This document shows positions 17,263 to 25,773 of a DNA stretch of 64,000 nt, piece by piece. Positions within the stretch are counted from its first letter, which is position 1; each line of letters opens with the position of its first letter. The notes under the pieces are model-generated. The model did not search any database, was not told the origin of the DNA, and saw only the letters and a program-made list of their open reading frames with translations. Both the position numbers and the translations under genes were made by a program. This DNA comes from Herbidospora yilanensis (GTDB lineage: Bacteria > Actinomycetota > Actinomycetes > Streptosporangiales > Streptosporangiaceae). The stretch spans positions 62,001 to 126,000 of the forward strand of contig NZ_BBXE01000026.1 in NCBI RefSeq assembly GCF_001570565.1, in the 5' to 3' direction.

Positions 17263-18855
17263 ATGCGGAAGTCGATCGCGACCGTCTCCGTGAGCGGGAC
17301 ACTGCCGGAGAAGCTGCGGGCCGTCGCGGCGGCCGGGTTCGACGGGTTCGAACTGTTCGAGAACGACCTCGTCGCCTGCCCGCTCTCCCCCGAGGACATC
17401 CGCGACATGGCCGCCGACCTGGGCCTGCGCGTCGAGCTCTACCAGCCGTTCCGCGACTTCGAGGCGGCGCCCGCCGACCGGCTGGCCGACAACCTGCGGC
17501 GGGCCGAGCACAAGTTCCGGCTCATGGCCCGGCTCGGCGCCGACCTGCTGCTGGTCTGCTCGAACGTGTCGCCGCAGGCAGTCGACGACGACGCCCTGGC
17601 GGCCGGCCACCTGCGCCTGCTGGCCGAACGGGCCGCCGAACACGGTGTCCGGATCGCCTACGAGGCGCTGGCGTGGGGCCGCCACGTCGACGACTATCTG
17701 CGGTCGTGGCGGATCGTCCGGATGGCCGACCATCCGGCGCTCGGGGTGTGCCTGGACAGTTTCCACATCCTGTCGAAGGGCACCGACCCGGGCGGCATCG
17801 AGGCCATCCCCGGCGACAAGATCTTCTTCCTCCAGCTCGCAGACGCGCCCCGGCTGACCATGGACACCCTCCAGTGGTCGCGGCACTACCGCTGTTTCCC
17901 CGGTCAGGGCGACTTCGACCTGACCGGGTTCACGCGGCACGTCCTCGCCGCGGGATATCGCGGGCCCCTGTCGCTGGAGGTGTTCAACGACGTCTTCAGA
18001 CGCTCGGATCCGGCGAAAACCTCCTCCGACGCCATGTTGTCGCTGCGGTTCCTGGAGAACAGCGTCCTGGGCGCCGGCGCGCCGCCCGACCTGACCGGCT
18101 TCGCCCACGTCGAGCTCGCCACCGGTCCCGACGGCGACCGGCTGCGCCGCCTGGTCGAGACCCTCGGGTTCGACCGCGCCCGGCTGGTCGACGGAGGCGA
18201 GGCGGCGGAGCTCCGCGCGATCGGCATCCAGACACCCGATCCCGTCGCGGCGGCCGGGCACGCGGCGGCGTTGTCGGCCCCGGCAGAGGCACCCGACGGC
18301 ACCCGGATCGACTTCCGCACGGCCGGCCCCGGCCGTTCCACCATCGACCACGTGGCGCTGACCGCCCCCTTCGCCGAGGCGTCGTTGTGGTGCCGGTGTG
18401 TGCTCGGGCTGCGCCCGCACGAGAGCCTCGACCTGCCCGATCCTTATGGGCTGGTCCGCAGCAGGGCCATGACCAGCGCCGACGGCAGCGTGATGCTGGC
18501 GCTCAACATGGCCGACACCGCGTCGAACGTGCCGTGGCAGCATGTCGCCGTCGCGTGTGACGACGTCGTCGGCATGGCCCGGCGGCTCATGGCGGCCGGC
18601 GAGCCGCCGCTGCGCATCCCCGCCAACTACTACGACGACCTCGACGCCCGTTTCCCCGGCGCCCCCGACCTGCGCGGCACCGACGTCCTCTACGACCGGG
18701 CCGACGACGGCGAGTTCCTGCACCTCTACACGGCCACGATCGGGCGGGTCTTCTTCGAGGTGGTGCAGCGCATCGGGGGATACTCCGGCTATGGCGCGGC
18801 GAACACGCCCGTCAGGCTGGCGGCGCAGCACGGTCATAAAATGAGGCGCGAGTAG
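17263..18855 (+). CDS. quiC: Bifunctional-type 3-dehydroshikimate dehydratase (TIM barrel plus HPPD-like domain)
   Basis: It is predicted to convert 3-dehydroshikimate to protocatechuate in quinate/shikimate breakdown. The N-terminal ~275 residues are a sugar-phosphate isomerase/epimerase-type TIM barrel, with metal-site candidates in IAYEAL, CLDSFH and LSLEVFND. The C-terminal ~240 residues are a VOC/4-hydroxyphenylpyruvate-dioxygenase-like half (STIDHVAL, WQHVAVAC, GRVFFEVVQRI). This two-domain layout matches Pseudomonas QuiC-type enzymes. The 530-residue protein starts at ATG 17263 after GTGAGGG. It is followed 24 bases later by the TetR gene, probably in one transcript. The symbol reflects family resemblance only. 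Confidence 0.85.
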   Translation: MRKSIATVSVSGTLPEKLRAVAAAGFDGFELFENDLVACPLSPEDIRDMAADLGLRVELYQPFRDFEAAPADRLADNLRRAEHKFRLMARLGADLLLVCSNVSPQAVDDDALAAGHLRLLAERAAEHGVRIAYEALAWGRHVDDYLRSWRIVRMADHPALGVCLDSFHILSKGTDPGGIEAIPGDKIFFLQLADAPRLTMDTLQWSRHYRCFPGQGDFDLTGFTRHVLAAGYRGPLSLEVFNDVFRRSDPAKTSSDAMLSLRFLENSVLGAGAPPDLTGFAHVELATGPDGDRLRRLVETLGFDRARLVDGGEAAELRAIGIQTPDPVAAAGHAAALSAPAEAPDGTRIDFRTAGPGRSTIDHVALTAPFAEASLWCRCVLGLRPHESLDLPDPYGLVRSRAMTSADGSVMLALNMADTASNVPWQHVAVACDDVVGMARRLMAAGEPPLRIPANYYDDLDARFPGAPDLRGTDVLYDRADDGEFLHLYTATIGRVFFEVVQRIGGYSGYGAANTPVRLAAQHGHKMRRE

Positions 18856-18879
18856 ATCCCGCCCACCTCATGGAGCCGA

Positions 18880-19521
18880 ATGTCCACCCCCGGGGACCGC
18901 CAGCGCGACGCCGACCGCACCCGCGCCGAGATCCTCGACGTGGCGATGGCCGAGTTCGCCCGCAGCGGCTACGCCGGCGCCCGGGTCGACGAGATCGCCG
19001 ACCTGACCCGCACGACCAAGCGGATGATCTACTACTACTTCGGCGGCAAGGAGCAGCTCTACATCGCCGTGCTGGAGAAGGCCTACTCCGAGGTCAGGGC
19101 GGTCGAGAAGACGGTCGACGTCGACCACCTCGATCCGGTCGAGGCGATCCGCACCCTCGCCCAGCTCACCTTCGACCACCACGACGCCCACCGCGACTTC
19201 ATCGCGCTCGTGGCCATCGAGAACGTCCACCGGGCCGAGCACATCCGCAAGTCCGAGGTGCTGGCCAACCTGGGCGCCCCGGTCCTCGACCTGATCTCGC
19301 GCATCCTCGACGCGGGCCATGAGAGTGGCGACTTCACCACCGAGGCCGACGCGATCGACGTCCACATGATGATCAGCTCGTTCTGTTTCTTCCGGGTCGC
19401 CAACCAGCACACCTTCGGCGCCCTCTTCGGGCGCGACATGACCGCGCCGGAACACCGCGAGCGGCTGCGGACCATGGTGGGCGAGATGGTCGTGGCCTAT
19501 CTCAAGGGTGCCGGGAGGTGA
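18880..19521 (+). CDS. TetR-family regulator of the quinate/shikimate genes
   Basis: This 213-residue regulator has an N-terminal TetR HTH (AEILDVAMAEFARSGYAGARVDEIADLTRTT as two pieces of one domain, then KRMIYYYFGGKEQLY) and a helical ligand-binding domain. It follows the dehydroshikimate dehydratase gene and precedes the dehydrogenase gene. Three copies of an AACT-N4-AGTT operator flank this group, one upstream of its own probable transcript, so it is the likely local repressor with an aromatic-acid or hydroaromatic inducer. ATG 18880 has a modest Shine-Dalgarno (GGAG). Confidence 0.93.
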   Translation: MSTPGDRQRDADRTRAEILDVAMAEFARSGYAGARVDEIADLTRTTKRMIYYYFGGKEQLYIAVLEKAYSEVRAVEKTVDVDHLDPVEAIRTLAQLTFDHHDAHRDFIALVAIENVHRAEHIRKSEVLANLGAPVLDLISRILDAGHESGDFTTEADAIDVHMMISSFCFFRVANQHTFGALFGRDMTAPEHRERLRTMVGEMVVAYLKGAGR

Positions 19522-19538
19522 CGATGTGGGTTATAAGT

Positions 19539-19558
19539 TAACTCACTAGTTCGTACAT
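19539..19558. promoter_or_regulatory. Shared TetR-type operator, copy C
   Basis: TAACTCACTAGTTCGTACAT is identical to copy B. It lies directly before the GGAGG of the quinate/shikimate dehydrogenase gene, giving that gene its own regulated promoter. Confidence 0.75.
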
Positions 19559-19570
19559 AGGAGGACCGCA

Positions 19571-20437
19571 ATGACGTCCTACCTCATCGGGCTGATCGGC
19601 ACGGGCATCGGCCCCTCCCTCAGCCCCGCCCTCCACGAACACGAAGCCGACCACCACGGCCTCCGCTACCTCTACCGGCCCATCGAGTTCACCGAGCCGA
19701 TCGGCGACCTGATCAGAGCCGCCCGCCTCACCCTGTACGACGGCCTCAACGTCACCCACCCGGTCAAGCAGACCGTGATCGACCACCTCGACGAGTTGTC
19801 ACCGGACGCCGCGAAACTCGGCGCGGTGAACACCGTGGTCCTCCGAGACGGCCGGGCCGTCGGCCACAACACCGACTGGACCGGCTTCGCCGAGTCGTTC
19901 CGGCGCGGGCTGCCCGGAGCCGCGACCCGGCACGTGGTGCAACTGGGCGCGGGCGGCGCGGGGGCGGCCGTCGCCCACGCGCTGCTCACCCTGGGAGCGG
20001 GCCGGGTGACGGTGGTCGACGTGGATCCCACCCGGCCGACGGAGCTCGCCGCCCGCCTGAACGCGGCGATCGACCGGCCGGCACGGGCGGCAGTGCCGGC
20101 CGCCGCCGAGCCTGGCACGATACGCGCGGCCGGTCCCGCCGAGTTGCCCGCGCTCCTCGCCGACGCCGACGGGCTCGTCAACGTCACCCCGGTGGGCATG
20201 GCCGCCCACCCCGGCGTCCCGCTCGACCCCGGCCTGCTGCGCCAGGACATGTGGGTGGCCGACGTGGTCTACCGGCCGCTGGAGACCGAACTGCTGCGGC
20301 ACGCCCGGCGGCTCGGCTGCCGGACCCTGGACGGGAGCGGGATGGTCGTCTTCCAGGCGGCCGGGTCGTTCCGGCTGTTCACGGGGGTGGAACCGGATGT
20401 GGAGCGCATGCTCGCGCACCTGACGGAACTGATCTGA
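19571..20437 (+). CDS. Quinate/shikimate dehydrogenase (AroE family)
   Basis: It is predicted to oxidise quinate and/or shikimate to the 3-dehydro compounds that feed the dehydratase. The family features are clear: IGPSLSPALHE (substrate site), GLNVTHPVKQ with the catalytic Lys, NTDWTGF with the catalytic Asp, and the nucleotide loop QLGAGGAGAAVAHAL. The residue stretch after it, VVDVDPTRP, has Asp where NADP-dependent biosynthetic AroE has NRT..R, which suggests NAD and a catabolic role. Length is 288 residues. ATG 19571 follows GGAGG, and an operator shared with the neighbouring genes lies immediately upstream. Confidence 0.92.
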   Translation: MTSYLIGLIGTGIGPSLSPALHEHEADHHGLRYLYRPIEFTEPIGDLIRAARLTLYDGLNVTHPVKQTVIDHLDELSPDAAKLGAVNTVVLRDGRAVGHNTDWTGFAESFRRGLPGAATRHVVQLGAGGAGAAVAHALLTLGAGRVTVVDVDPTRPTELAARLNAAIDRPARAAVPAAAEPGTIRAAGPAELPALLADADGLVNVTPVGMAAHPGVPLDPGLLRQDMWVADVVYRPLETELLRHARRLGCRTLDGSGMVVFQAAGSFRLFTGVEPDVERMLAHLTELI

Positions 20438-20453
20438 TCACTCCGCGCCTGAC

Positions 20454-20467
20454 GACCCGCGAGGGTC
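20454..20467. terminator. Possible hairpin between convergent genes
   Basis: GACCC (20454-20458) and GGGTC (20463-20467) could form a short 5-bp stem with a GCGA loop between the dehydrogenase and the convergent PIN gene. It is short and lacks a T-tract, so support is weak. Confidence 0.25.
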
Positions 20468-20472
20468 ATCGG

Positions 20473-20901
20473 TCATTCGGGGTCTTCGGTGATCTCGATG
20501 ATGTGAAGCGGGTGCTCCAGCGCCTTGGACGGACCCTGCCACTTCTTGGCGTCGACGGTCAGGATCGGACAGACACTCGCGTCGGCGACGGCCGCGACGT
20601 GTCCGTCCCACGGGTCCAGGCCCGTGACGGAGGTGACGCGGGCCAGGCGGAAGCCCTGTTCCACGCCTTTGAGCGGCGCGACAGTGACCACCTCCAGATT
20701 CGCCACGCCGGTCAGGAGGTCTTCGGCGTCGGTGTCGTGGTGCATCGACGTGCCGACCCCGGCCAACGCCAGGGAGGGGACGACGAGCGACTGTCCGATG
20801 CTGTCACAACGCTGAAGAAACGTGATCAACTGGGCGTCGCCCCGGGCGACCTCGTCCAGAACACTCACATCCAGCACCCATGGGGTCGGGACGTGGGTCA
20901 C
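20473..20901 (-). CDS. PIN-domain VapC-like toxin, one acidic residue missing
   Basis: VapC toxins are PIN-fold ribonucleases neutralised by a partner antitoxin. This 142-residue protein shows the first Asp (PWVLDVSVLDE), the third (DPWDGHVAAVADA) and the fourth (ILTVDAKKW). The region that normally holds the conserved Glu (alvlaEv) reads SLALAGVGT here, so that acidic residue appears to be absent. Its start overlaps the upstream antitoxin stop by four bases (ATGA), the classic vapBC arrangement. It may be an active variant, a weakened enzyme or an inactive relic. Confidence 0.85.
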   Translation of the reverse strand: MTHVPTPWVLDVSVLDEVARGDAQLITFLQRCDSIGQSLVVPSLALAGVGTSMHHDTDAEDLLTGVANLEVVTVAPLKGVEQGFRLARVTSVTGLDPWDGHVAAVADASVCPILTVDAKKWQGPSKALEHPLHIIEITEDPE

Positions 20902-21179
20902 GCGGCACCGGCGTCGGGGAGTCCCTGCTCACGAAGCTGGCGGTTGACCGAGGCCATCATCCGGTCCACCTTCTCACCGGCCGCGGGATCGGCGGCGGCC
21001 TCGTCGAGCTTGTCCTGCCACGCCTTGGCCGCCCGCAGATCCCGGGCGTGCAGGCTGGCCAGAGCTGTCGAGACGACCGCGCTGACCGACGCGGCGCGTC
21101 CGGTCTCGACCATGCGCTCGGCGAAGTCGTTGAGCGCGTGATCCACCGTGACGGTGATCCGCTTCTTCGTTTCGCTCAT
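20898..21179 (-). CDS. Ribbon-helix-helix antitoxin (VapB-like)
   Basis: This 93-residue protein pairs with the PIN toxin. ATG 21179 starts MSETKKRITVTVDHALNDFAERM, typical of an RHH beta strand and helix; longer in-frame starts run into non-coding sequence. The C-terminal half is charged and Ala-rich, as expected for the toxin-binding tail. The stop codon overlaps the toxin start. Autoregulation is usual for the family, but I did not identify an operator. Confidence 0.85.
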   Translation of the reverse strand: MSETKKRITVTVDHALNDFAERMVETGRAASVSAVVSTALASLHARDLRAAKAWQDKLDEAAADPAAGEKVDRMMASVNRQLREQGLPDAGAA

Positions 21180-21374
21180 ACAAAAATCATACTTTTCCTG
21201 ATGGGTGGTCGCCAGCGGTTCCGCCGGATTCGGCCAACGGCTCGGCACATCGTCGGAACAGGTCGAGCCGGGCAGACGGGGTCGCCCGGCTCGACCTGCT
21301 TCGAGACGTGGCGCCCGACCCGGTCGGGTGGCCGGGCGGGCGGAGCCGTAACGGAAGAAGGCTCTTGGAAGTCG

Positions 21375-23375
21375 TCAGCCGCAGACGCGGCCGTTGAGTT
21401 TGAAGCCGGTCGGATAGACGTTGGGGCCCGAGTAGTTCCCCACGTAGCCGATGTTGATCGTGGCTCCCGTGGCCACGGTCTTGTTGAAGTCGGCGTTGGT
21501 CACCGTCACCGTCTGGCCCGTCTGGGTCCACGTGCCGTTCCAGCCGCTGCCGAGGCTCTGCCACGCCCGCGGCCAGGTGAACGTCAGGGTCCAGCCGTCG
21601 ATGGGGTCGCCCAGGTTGGTGACGTCGAGTGAGCCGACGTAGCCGTTGCCCCAGTTCGACGCGTCGGTGAAGGTCACCTTGCAGCCGCCGGGTGCGGGGT
21701 TGCCGGTGGTGAAGGTCAGCGGGACCGACGGGCGGGAGGTGCCGCCGCCGGTGTCGCGGGTGATCACGTTGACGACGTAGCGGGTGTTCGGGGTCAGGTT
21801 GTTGAGGGTGAGGGTGGTCCCGGTGGTCTCGCCGAACTGGCCGCCGGCCTGGTTGTGGACCTCGTACTTGCTGATCGGCCGGGATCCGGCCGTGGCGGCG
21901 GGCCAGGTGACGGTGGCGGTGGTGCCGGTGACGGCGGAGACGACCGGCTGGCCGGGGCGGCCGGGCAGGCCCGCGGGGTTCGACGACGCCTTGACCACGA
22001 AGGTGGTCATCGACAGCGGCGCCAGGGTCGTGGAGGGCGAGGTGGACAACGCGGTCGCGCCGTTGGTGTGCAGCCACCCGGTGGGGGCGGCGGCCGAGGG
22101 GGTGAAGCCCTGGTAGCCGAGGCTGACCGTGCGGGTGGTGTCGTGCGAGGTGTTCAGCAGCATGACGGCGAGGTCGCCGTTGGGGCGGCGGGCGGCGTGC
22201 GCGACCACGGCCGGGTCGCCCGAGGTGGCCTTCACGAACTGGTCGCCGGGGCGGACGAACTTGCTCATCATCTGGAGGGCGAAGTAGGGCGCGAAGGGGG
22301 TGTTGAACGCCGGTTCGCAGACCGTGCCGTCGCTGGTGCAGCCGCCGCTCGACAGCAGGCCGAAGTCGCCGTAGTCGGTGTGGCCGGCGACCTGGCCGAT
22401 GGCGCCGATGCCGTTGTGGACGTTCCACCAGTCGACCGAGAACACCCCGCCGGCGAGCAACTGGGCGTAGGAGTCGGCGGCGGCGACCGCGCCCGGCTGG
22501 GTGGTCGCGCCGTTGGCGCTGCTGCCGGTGTTGAACTCGGTCATGGCGATGCCGATGTCGGAGCGGCCGGTGTGCCGGGCGACCTGCTCCTTGGCGAGCT
22601 GGATCATGTCGGTGATGCGGTCGGTGCGGTCGGTCGCGCCCGGATACCAGTGCAGGATGACGAAGTCGATCTTGGCGGCGGCGTTGGTGAGGACGACCTG
22701 GTTCCACGGCCCGGCGTCGCCGGAGGCCGTGATGGCGTCGGGCCACTCGCCCGGCGTGGTCAGCACGGCGCCGATCTTGATGGTCGGGTCGACGGCCTTC
22801 ATCGCGTCCGCGTAGGCGACCACCTGGCGGGCGTACTCGGCCGGGCTCTTGTCCTCGCGGTTGTCGGCCTCCCAGGGGGTGCCGTAGCGGCCGTTGCCGT
22901 AGTTCTCGTTGCCGATCTCCCAGTACTTGACGCCGTAGCCCTTGGTGACGTTGGCGTACTCGACCCAGCCCGCGGCCTCCTCGGCCGTCCCGGTGCCGTA
23001 GTTGGCGGTGATCATCGGTACCGCGCCGGTCCGCCGGGCCCCGGCCATGAACGTGTCGAAGTCGGTGTTGGGCGCGACGTAGCCGCCGGGGGCGGTGTGC
23101 GTCTCCCAGTGGTAGATGTCCGAGTAGGACCCGCCGGGGTAGCGCACCAACTGCACTCCGGCCTCCTTCAGCAGGTCGGCGGTCTCGTCGGCGCCCAGGG
23201 TGGTGTCCCAGATGGCGTGGTTGGCGCCGATTCCGGTGTCGGGTACGACGGCGAGCCCGGCCCTGGCGTTCACGGTCACCGGAACGGGCGCGGGCGGGTC
23301 GGCATGGGCCGCGGTCGGGGTGAGGAGCGGCGCCAGCAACAACAACGACGCGGCTCGCAGGAGGATTTTCGGCAT
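21375..23375 (-). CDS. Secreted clan GH-A glycosidase (GH51-like) with FN3 and CBM2 domains
   Basis: This is a 666-residue exported enzyme. ATG 23375 begins a signal peptide (KILLRAASLLLLAPLLTPTAAHA). The catalytic part has the clan GH-A pattern: acid/base Glu in YWEIGNENYG (~157) and nucleophile Glu in IAMTEFNTG (~280), like GH51 alpha-L-arabinofuranosidases, though the family is not certain. A fibronectin type III domain (~478-565) and a C-terminal CBM2 (~570-666, starting GGCKVTFTDASNWGNGY, ending LNGRVCG) follow. It is divergent from an acetylxylan esterase gene, so xylan or arabinoxylan attached to cellulose is a sensible target. Confidence 0.85.
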   Translation of the reverse strand: MPKILLRAASLLLLAPLLTPTAAHADPPAPVPVTVNARAGLAVVPDTGIGANHAIWDTTLGADETADLLKEAGVQLVRYPGGSYSDIYHWETHTAPGGYVAPNTDFDTFMAGARRTGAVPMITANYGTGTAEEAAGWVEYANVTKGYGVKYWEIGNENYGNGRYGTPWEADNREDKSPAEYARQVVAYADAMKAVDPTIKIGAVLTTPGEWPDAITASGDAGPWNQVVLTNAAAKIDFVILHWYPGATDRTDRITDMIQLAKEQVARHTGRSDIGIAMTEFNTGSSANGATTQPGAVAAADSYAQLLAGGVFSVDWWNVHNGIGAIGQVAGHTDYGDFGLLSSGGCTSDGTVCEPAFNTPFAPYFALQMMSKFVRPGDQFVKATSGDPAVVAHAARRPNGDLAVMLLNTSHDTTRTVSLGYQGFTPSAAAPTGWLHTNGATALSTSPSTTLAPLSMTTFVVKASSNPAGLPGRPGQPVVSAVTGTTATVTWPAATAGSRPISKYEVHNQAGGQFGETTGTTLTLNNLTPNTRYVVNVITRDTGGGTSRPSVPLTFTTGNPAPGGCKVTFTDASNWGNGYVGSLDVTNLGDPIDGWTLTFTWPRAWQSLGSGWNGTWTQTGQTVTVTNADFNKTVATGATINIGYVGNYSGPNVYPTGFKLNGRVCG

Positions 23376-23465
23376 CACAAACACCTGACTCGGGAGCGGT
23401 GAACGGAAGCCTCCTCCTGACCAGAAGGCACGATGATCGTGCGCCGGACGGCCCGCTCCCGTCAA

Positions 23466-23505
23466 GTTCCGAAAGTTTCTGTTACTTATTGACAATTTTC
23501 GGAAC
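23466..23505. promoter_or_regulatory. Inverted repeat in the divergent glycosidase/esterase promoter
   Basis: GTTCCGAAA (23466-23474) and TTTCGGAAC (23497-23505) are perfect 9-bp inverted copies 22 bases apart. The spacing would suit two half-sites or a looped operator between the divergent genes. The binder is unknown. Confidence 0.5.
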
Positions 23506-23518
23506 ACGTTCCCAGAAT
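23489..23518 (+). promoter_or_regulatory. Candidate promoter of the acetylxylan esterase gene
   Basis: TTGACA (23489-23494) is followed after 18 bases by CAGAAT (23513-23518), close to a housekeeping -35/-10 pair. The -35 lies inside the loop of the inverted repeat, so a bound regulator would block it. Confidence 0.45.
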
Positions 23519-23553
23519 GCGTCGGTAACCGCTCGCCACCCGGAGGTTTCGTG

Positions 23554-24531
23554 ATGCGTCTGAGAACCATCCTGCTCACCGCGGCAGTCGCCCTGGCCGG
23601 AGCGCTCGTCTCCGTCCCGGCGAAAGCCGCCGACTGCAGCGCCGGCTACGTCGGCCTGACCTACGACGACGGCCCAGGAGGCAACACCAACACCCTGCTG
23701 AACGCCCTGCGCAACGCCGGCCTGCGGGCCACCATGTTCAACACCGGCCAGAACGCCGCCGCCAACCCCGCGCTGGTCCGCGCCCAGGTCAGCGCCGGCA
23801 TGTGGGTCGGCAACCACAGCTACACTCATCCGCACCTGACCCAGATGAGCAGCTCGCAGATCCAGTCGGAACTGTCCCGCACCCAGACCGCCATCCAGTC
23901 GGCCACCGGCACCGCCCCGCGCCTGTTCCGCCCGCCCTACGGCGAGACCAACGCGACTCTGAGGTCGATCGAGCAGCAGCTCGGCCTGACCGAGGTGCTG
24001 TGGGACGTCGATTCCCAGGACTGGAACGGCGCCAGCACCTCGGCCATCGTCCAGGCGGCCGGCCGCCTGCAGAACGGCCAGGTCATCCTGATGCACGACC
24101 AGTACGCCACCACCGTGGCCGCCGTACCGCAGATCGCCCAGAACCTGGCGAGCCGCAACCTGTGCGCCGGCATGATCTCCCCCACCACCGGGCGCGCGGT
24201 GGCCCCGACCGACGGAAACCCCAGCCCGAACCCCACGCCGACCCCCACCCCGACCGGCGGCGGGGGCTCGTGCACGGCCAGCCTCTCGGCGGGTTCGTCG
24301 TGGAGCGACCGCTACAACCTGAACGTCTCGGTGTCCGGTTCGAGCAACTGGACGGTGACGATGAACGTGCCGTCGCCCGCCCGGATCATCGCGACGTGGA
24401 ACATCAGCGCGGCCTACCCCAACGCCCAGACGCTGACCGCGCGCCCGAACGGCAGCGGTAACAACTGGGGCGTGACGATCCAGCACAACGGCAACCGCAA
24501 CTGGCCGACCGTCTCCTGCCGGGTGGGCTGA
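23554..24531 (+). CDS. Secreted CE4 acetylxylan esterase (polysaccharide deacetylase) with C-terminal CBM2-like domain
   Basis: It is predicted to remove acetyl groups from xylan. The NodB-type domain is complete: [10 protein letters not shown] (Asp pair, ~38-39), [10 protein letters not shown] (His ligands), [21 protein letters not shown] and VILMHD. The sequence closely recalls Streptomyces lividans AxeA. A signal peptide (ATG 23554, [14 protein letters not shown]) precedes it. A Pro/Thr linker near residue 225 leads to a ~85-residue C-terminal binding domain ([18 protein letters not shown] to SCRVG). ATG 23554 is seven bases from GGAGG and preferred to GTG 23551. The neighbouring CBM2 glycosidase suggests joint work on xylan-cellulose. 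Confidence 0.92.
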   Translation: MRLRTILLTAAVALAGALVSVPAKAADCSAGYVGLTYDDGPGGNTNTLLNALRNAGLRATMFNTGQNAAANPALVRAQVSAGMWVGNHSYTHPHLTQMSSSQIQSELSRTQTAIQSATGTAPRLFRPPYGETNATLRSIEQQLGLTEVLWDVDSQDWNGASTSAIVQAAGRLQNGQVILMHDQYATTVAAVPQIAQNLASRNLCAGMISPTTGRAVAPTDGNPSPNPTPTPTPTGGGGSCTASLSAGSSWSDRYNLNVSVSGSSNWTVTMNVPSPARIIATWNISAAYPNAQTLTARPNGSGNNWGVTIQHNGNRNWPTVSCRVG

Positions 24532-24554
24532 AAGTTTCGGGCTCTCGGCGCCGC

Positions 24555-25724
24555 CTACCAGGCGACGGGAAGCGTCGAGAGCCCGTACACGAAGTGATGC
24601 GACCGGAACACCGCGCCCGGTTCGGTCTCGCGCAGGCCCGGGAACCGGGCGAACAGCGCGGGGAACGCGATGCGCATCTCCATGCGCGCCAGCGGCGCGC
24701 CCAGGCAGTGGTGCGCGCCGTAGCCGAAGGCGACGTGCGCGTGGTTCTCCCGGCCGATGTCGAGCCGGTCGGGGTCTTCGGCGAAGGCGGGGTCGCGGTT
24801 GGCGGCCGGGAGCGAGACCACCACGACGTCGCCCTCGCGGATCTTGGTGCCGGAGAGCTCGACGTCGCGGGTGGCGACCTTGGCGACCCCGGCGTGCAGG
24901 ATGCTGAGGTAACGCAGCAGCTCCTCGACGGCGCCGTCGACGTCGCCGGGCAGCTTGGCGAGCTGGTCGGGGTTGCGCAGCAGGGCGAGGGCGCCGAGGC
25001 CCAGCATGTTCGTGGTCGTCTCGTGGCCCGCGATCAGCAGCAGCCCGCCGATCCCGATGAGCTCGTCGGTCTCCAGGTCGTGCTCCCGGATGAGCATGCC
25101 GAGCAGGTCGTCGCCGGGTGTCGCGGTGTGCCGCGCGACCAGGTCGGCCATGTAGTCGCGGGCCTCCCGCTGCGCGCTGACGCGCTTCTCGGGCGGGCAG
25201 GCGAAGTCCATCATCGTGGCGGTGCGTTCCTGGAACGCCGCCCGGTCCCGGTAGGGCACCCCGAGCAGTTCGCAGATGACCAGCGACGGAACCGGCATGG
25301 CGAAGTCGGTGACCAGGTCGGCCGGCGGCCCCTTGGCCTCGATCGCGTCGAGGTGGTCGTGGACGATCTCCGTGACCCGGGGTTCCAGGCGGCGGATGCG
25401 CCGCATCGTGAACTCGGGCGTCAGCATCCGCCGCAGCCGGGTGTGCTCGGGCGGGTCCATCATGAGCATCGCGCCCGCGCGCATCTGGACCCGCTCCTCC
25501 GGCGTGGGCTCCGGCAGGTCGGGGAAGCGCAGGTTCAGGCTCAGCGCGTTGCTGAACGTCTCGGTGTCGCGCAGCACGTCGCGCACCTCGTCGTAGCGGG
25601 TGACCAGCCAGGCCTCCGGCCCGCCGTAGAGCGTCGGGACCCGGGCGAGGCCTTCCTGGCCGAGCAGCCCGGTCAGATCGGGGTGGGGGTCGAACTCCTG
25701 ACGGCGCATGTGCAGAGGCAGCAT
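24555..25724 (-). CDS. Cytochrome P450
   Basis: This 389-residue soluble bacterial P450 would need ferredoxin partners encoded elsewhere. The hallmark motifs are all present: the I-helix oxygen-binding motif AGHETT, the K-helix EELLR (ExxR) and the heme loop FGYGAHHCLGAPLARME with the Cys ligand. ATG 25724 follows AGGAG. It is divergent from an SGNH hydrolase gene with only 49 bases between the starts. No biosynthetic cluster surrounds it, so its substrate is unknown. Confidence 0.95.
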   Translation of the reverse strand: MLPLHMRRQEFDPHPDLTGLLGQEGLARVPTLYGGPEAWLVTRYDEVRDVLRDTETFSNALSLNLRFPDLPEPTPEERVQMRAGAMLMMDPPEHTRLRRMLTPEFTMRRIRRLEPRVTEIVHDHLDAIEAKGPPADLVTDFAMPVPSLVICELLGVPYRDRAAFQERTATMMDFACPPEKRVSAQREARDYMADLVARHTATPGDDLLGMLIREHDLETDELIGIGGLLLIAGHETTTNMLGLGALALLRNPDQLAKLPGDVDGAVEELLRYLSILHAGVAKVATRDVELSGTKIREGDVVVVSLPAANRDPAFAEDPDRLDIGRENHAHVAFGYGAHHCLGAPLARMEMRIAFPALFARFPGLRETEPGAVFRSHHFVYGLSTLPVAW

Positions 25725-25773
25725 GACAACTCCTGAATGACGAACCGTGTTCATACAGCTACATTCAGTGATT

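Noticed and set aside
20438-21374. Mobile element remnant around the VapBC-like genes
   Set aside because: No transposase, terminal inverted repeats or target duplication could be seen.
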